From contig JACRAN010000310.1 of assembly GCA_016234735.1 (NCBI GenBank), positions 1 through 36,061 of the forward strand: a stretch of DNA of 36,061 nt, read 5' to 3'. The notes beneath the pieces were generated by a model. It saw only the letters and a program-made list of their open reading frames with translations. It searched no databases and was not told the origin of the DNA. A program made the translations under genes and the position numbers. The number at the start of each line of letters is the position of its first letter. Position 1 is the first letter of the stretch. Below are positions 33,088 through 36,061 of the stretch, one piece after another. The DNA is from Bacteroidota bacterium. Its GTDB lineage: Bacteria; Bacteroidota; Bacteroidia; Chitinophagales; Saprospiraceae.

Positions 33088-34644
33088 TCATCCAGTCCAA
33101 CCTTCCCTGTCGAGGCTTCGGTATTGAATCGCTTCGGCGATGTGTTCCATTTTGATGTCTTTGCTGCCAGAGAGGTCGGCGCTGGTGCGGGCCACTTTCA
33201 GGATGCGGTCGTAGGCACGGGCGGAAAGTTGCTGTACTTCCATCGCTTTTTTCAGGAGTGTCGCACCGGCGGTGTTCAGTTGGCAGACTTCCCGCACCAT
33301 GCGGCTGGGCATTTGCGCATTGCAAAAAACGCCTTTGTAATCCTTGAACCGCTCGGCCTGAATTTCCCTCGATTTTATCACGCCTTCGGCAATATCCTTG
33401 CTTGGCCGGGCGGGGATGTCGTACTTCGACAACTCCTCGTAAGATACCGGCGTGACCTCCACGTGGAGGTCGATACGGTCGAGCAGCGGCCCCGAAATTT
33501 TGCTCAGGTAGCGCTTCACTACGCCGGGGCCACAGACGCAATCCTTTGTCGGGTGGTTGTAGTAGCCGCAGGGGCAGGGGTTCATCGAGGCGATGAGCAT
33601 GAAGTTGGCGGGGTAGTCGATGCTCATTTTTGCCCTCGAAATAGTGACCCGGCGCTCCTCCATCGGCTGCCGCATCACCTCCAGCACCGAGCGTTTGAAC
33701 TCCGGCAGTTCATCCAGGAACAACACGCCGTTGTGCGCCAGCGAAATCTCGCCTGGCATCGGTATGGAGCCGCCGCCCACCAGCGCCACATCGCTGATGG
33801 TATGGTGCGGTGCCCGGAAGGGGCGGGTAGAAATCAGCGAGGAGCCGCTCGGCAGCACCCCTGATACCGAGTAGATTTTGGTCGTTTCCAATGCTTCATA
33901 CAACGAAAGCGGCGGCAGGATGGTCGGCATCCGGCGGGCCAGCATCGTTTTTCCTGCTCCCGGTGGCCCGATGAGGATGGCGTTGTGACCGCCGGCAGCC
34001 GCAATTTCGAGGGCACGTTTCACATTTTCCTGGCCTTTCACATCGGAGAAATCGACAGAGAAGATTTCCTTATTTTGCGTGAACTCTTCCCTGGTGTCGA
34101 CTTTGGTGGGTTCGATGACGGTGCGGCCATTCAAAAAATCAACCGCTTCGAGCAGGTTGTCGACCCCGTACACTTCGAGGTTGTTGACAATGGCGGCTTC
34201 CCTGGCATTTTGTTTCGGTAAAATGATGCCCTTGAATTTCTCTACCCGTGCCTGGATGGCGATGGGCAATGCGCCTTTGATGGGCCGCAGGCTGCCGTCG
34301 AGCGAGAGTTCGCCCATCATGATGTATTTGTCCAAATCCTGATTTGTGATTTGCTCCTGGGCGGCAAGGATGCCAACGGCGATGGGCAGGTCGTAGGAGG
34401 AACCTTCTTTTCGGATGTCGGCGGGGGCGAGGTTTACCACCATTTTCATGCGCAACATCTGGTACTTGCTGCTTTTGACGGCGGACTCGATACGCTGGAA
34501 GCCTTCTTTTACGACATTGTCTGGCAAACCGACCAGAAAATACCAAGGCCCCTGGCCGCTGGGCTGCCCACCCGCATTGACTTCGACGGTGATGGTTTGG
34601 GCGTCAACACCGTGAACGGCGCTGGCATAGGTTTTTACGAGCAT
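33088..34644 (-). CDS. YifB/ComM family AAA+ ATPase
   Basis: The 518-residue protein has the ChlI-like N-terminal domain (about 1-175), Walker A GPPGAGKT (226-233), Walker B in GVLFLDELPEF, a CPCGYYNHPTKDCVC zinc-like segment and a C-terminal lid domain. ComM of this family is a hexameric helicase that promotes branch migration during natural transformation. It converges with hcrB across a short gap without visible hairpin. It is unrelated to the pathway genes and marks the return to core genome. Confidence 0.95.
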   Translation of the reverse strand: MLVKTYASAVHGVDAQTITVEVNAGGQPSGQGPWYFLVGLPDNVVKEGFQRIESAVKSSKYQMLRMKMVVNLAPADIRKEGSSYDLPIAVGILAAQEQITNQDLDKYIMMGELSLDGSLRPIKGALPIAIQARVEKFKGIILPKQNAREAAIVNNLEVYGVDNLLEAVDFLNGRTVIEPTKVDTREEFTQNKEIFSVDFSDVKGQENVKRALEIAAAGGHNAILIGPPGAGKTMLARRMPTILPPLSLYEALETTKIYSVSGVLPSGSSLISTRPFRAPHHTISDVALVGGGSIPMPGEISLAHNGVLFLDELPEFKRSVLEVMRQPMEERRVTISRAKMSIDYPANFMLIASMNPCPCGYYNHPTKDCVCGPGVVKRYLSKISGPLLDRIDLHVEVTPVSYEELSKYDIPARPSKDIAEGVIKSREIQAERFKDYKGVFCNAQMPSRMVREVCQLNTAGATLLKKAMEVQQLSARAYDRILKVARTSADLSGSKDIKMEHIAEAIQYRSLDREGWTG

Positions 34645-34718
34645 CAGGTTTTCTCAATTGCGTTTTTGTTTGAATCGCTGGTTTCCGGGTGCATCAAATA
34701 TCTTCAAAATAAAACGAA

Positions 34719-35399
34719 CTAACCAAAAAGCGTTGGCGGTTCCGGTACTTCGAAGTGCATTTCGGGTGAGTTGTTTGTCACGGTGTTCAATTGTTCCGAT
34801 ACCCGGTACTTTTTTATGATGCCATCGGATGGTGTTTGCAGCAACAGCAGTATTTCATTCAAATCCTCCGTCTTCAACCAACGCTGTTGCTGCTCAAGGG
34901 TGGTCAGAATCACCGGCATCCGGTTGTGGATGGACGAGACCTCCTGGTTGGCATCGGTGGTGACGATGGAAAAAGTTTTTAGGCCGTAGTCGCCGTGGTA
35001 CCAGACATCCCACACTCCGGCAAACATCATCAACTCATTGTTTTTCAAAATTAAACGGTACGGGATTTTATTAGAACCGTCACTTTTCCATTCGTAGAAA
35101 CTATCCGCCGGCACGAGGCACCGCCGCTTCCTGACGGGGATGCGGAACGACGGTTTGGTCTCGATGCCCTCCCGCCGGGCATTGATGAGGCGGCCTGTGT
35201 TCTTGCCATCCTCCGACCAGTGTGGCACCAGCCCCCAGGCGATGTACTGCAACCGTTCGGGGTGGTCGTTGGTGACGACGTAGGCGTGTTGCGTCGGGGC
35301 AATGTTGTAACTGACCCGCAGTGCTTCGTTAACCTCCACGAAGGGCAATTGCTGTTGCAGTTTTTCTTTTGAAGTGGCCAATGAAAAACGTCCGCACAT
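34719..35399 (-). CDS. SRAP-domain protein (YedK/HMCES-like)
   Basis: The 226-residue protein starts MCGRFSLATS, with the catalytic cysteine at position 2 after removal of methionine. Family residues N34 (YNIAP), N73 (INARREG), E103 (SFYEW) and H158 (SIHNRMPV) are all present. These proteins form a covalent crosslink with abasic sites in single-stranded DNA and shield them. It is followed by yifB on the same strand after 74 bp. Confidence 0.95.
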   Translation of the reverse strand: MCGRFSLATSKEKLQQQLPFVEVNEALRVSYNIAPTQHAYVVTNDHPERLQYIAWGLVPHWSEDGKNTGRLINARREGIETKPSFRIPVRKRRCLVPADSFYEWKSDGSNKIPYRLILKNNELMMFAGVWDVWYHGDYGLKTFSIVTTDANQEVSSIHNRMPVILTTLEQQQRWLKTEDLNEILLLLQTPSDGIIKKYRVSEQLNTVTNNSPEMHFEVPEPPTLFG

Positions 35400-36061
35400 T
35401 TGCTGCTGATAGTTTTAAATTCACTCTTTTGGAGCGAACCAAAGTTAGTGAAACAAGGTGTTGCGAGGTTCTGGTTTTTCACACGCACACAATTGTTATT
35501 CAACACGTTTCCAAAACACAAAACCAGCCTTCCACAACAAAAAACCCAGGTCAAAAACAAATCGTTGAAGCTGCCCTAAAACATTTTTCAACACGCTATA
35601 AAAAGCGTTTTCATAATGGTATAAAAAACAGCGTTTTACCAATATGCTGTTTCCACAGTTTTTGTGCAGAACACTGTGGAAGCGGCATGGACTTTTGCAC
35701 ACTCACCCAGTTTGAACGACTACTTCCTGTTCTTTCGAGTACACACAAAACTGTTTTCCTGTTGGCGACCTGCTTTTTGTTGACACTACCGGGCGAGTTG
35801 TTAGCGGTTTAAAAATGAAAAAATATCACCACTCAGCTTCTCCACAGCCTGTTAAAAACTTCACAATCCGTTGATGTTTAATTGACCTGAATGTTGGCCG
35901 CCTGTGGATGAACCCACGAGTTATCAAGGTTTCAAAAAACGTCAAAAATTTGCCTTCTTTTTCTCCACGAACCAACACCGATAACAATAGTAGGGCAGAA
36001 AGAATTTTTTAAAAGAAAATCATCAATGCTATTAGAAGTTGACCTTCGGATGATTTTCCCT
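35400..36061. other. Non-coding region with repeats and DnaA-box-like motifs
   Basis: No convincing gene is seen. Direct repeats include TTCAACACG (35499, 35587) and TATAAAAA followed by GCGTTTT (35597-35611 and 35620-35637). DnaA-box-like sites with one mismatch are at 35838-35846 (TTCTCCACA) and 35903-35911 (reverse of TCATCCACA). An inverted TTTCCACAG/CTGTGGAAG pair lies near 35650-35682. A short plus-strand frame from ATG 36026 (MLLEVDLRMIFP) may begin a gene beyond the window, but the evidence is weak. Confidence 0.5.

Noticed and set aside
35369-35812. 147-residue plus-strand reading frame
   Set aside because: It overlaps the start of the SRAP gene, has no family-like pattern and crosses repeat-rich non-coding DNA.

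Overview
The window looks like chromosomal DNA from a facultatively anaerobic, nitrate-respiring member of the Bacteroidota, possibly a Saprospiraceae-like lineage. The evidence is the near-absence of Shine-Dalgarno sequences, two promoters whose best -7 boxes resemble the Bacteroidota TAnnTTTG consensus, and many short palindromic repeats between genes. It carries two linked anaerobic modules: a respiratory nitrate reductase operon and an almost complete benzoyl-CoA pathway for anaerobic degradation of aromatic compounds.

Layout. (1) 1-9230, minus strand: a transcription unit running from high to low coordinates with an outer-membrane porin, a membrane-anchored diheme cytochrome c, narG, narH, narJ, narI and the start of a small membrane protein cut by the window edge. 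(2) 9520-9954: a DoxX-type membrane protein. (3) 10082-27808, minus strand: a long aromatic-degradation gene set beginning at bcrC and continuing bcrB, bcrA, bcrD (ATP-dependent, Thauera-type benzoyl-CoA reductase), an acyl/aryl-CoA ligase, a single-subunit HgdB/BcrB-family protein, an unusual ketopantoate-reductase-like/activase fusion, then thiolase, had, oah, dch and a 3-hydroxyacyl-CoA dehydrogenase/enoyl-CoA hydratase fusion. A small AT-rich arr (rifamycin ADP-ribosyltransferase) cassette bounded by nested inverted repeats sits in the middle of this run. (4) 28030-33018, plus strand and divergent from bcrC: a hemerythrin-like protein, an SDR oxidoreductase and 4-hydroxybenzoyl-CoA reductase, in which the 2Fe-2S and molybdenum subunits are fused (hcrC-hcrA) and hcrB follows with an ATGA overlap. 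(5) 33088-35399, minus strand: housekeeping yifB/comM and an SRAP-domain protein. (6) 35400-36061: non-coding, with repeats and DnaA-box-like motifs.

How the genes work together: 4-hydroxybenzoyl-CoA is dehydroxylated by Hcr to benzoyl-CoA. Bcr dearomatizes it to the dienoyl-CoA; Dch, Had and Oah hydrate, oxidize and open the ring; the HAD-ECH fusion, thiolase and possibly the SDR carry out beta-oxidation. Nitrate respiration would take the electrons. A 24-bp palindrome of form ATTTAAG-N10-CTTAAAT occurs in this window only upstream of the nar operon and in the bcr/hcr divergent region. In both places it lies 12-13 bp before a near-consensus -7 box, so one anaerobic regulator may control both modules.

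The most novel items are: the PanE-activase fusion with its HgdB-like partner and CoA ligase; the HcrC-HcrA fusion, whose linker is exactly one 33-bp mobile-type palindrome read as 11 codons; the shared operator; and the repeat-bounded arr insertion.
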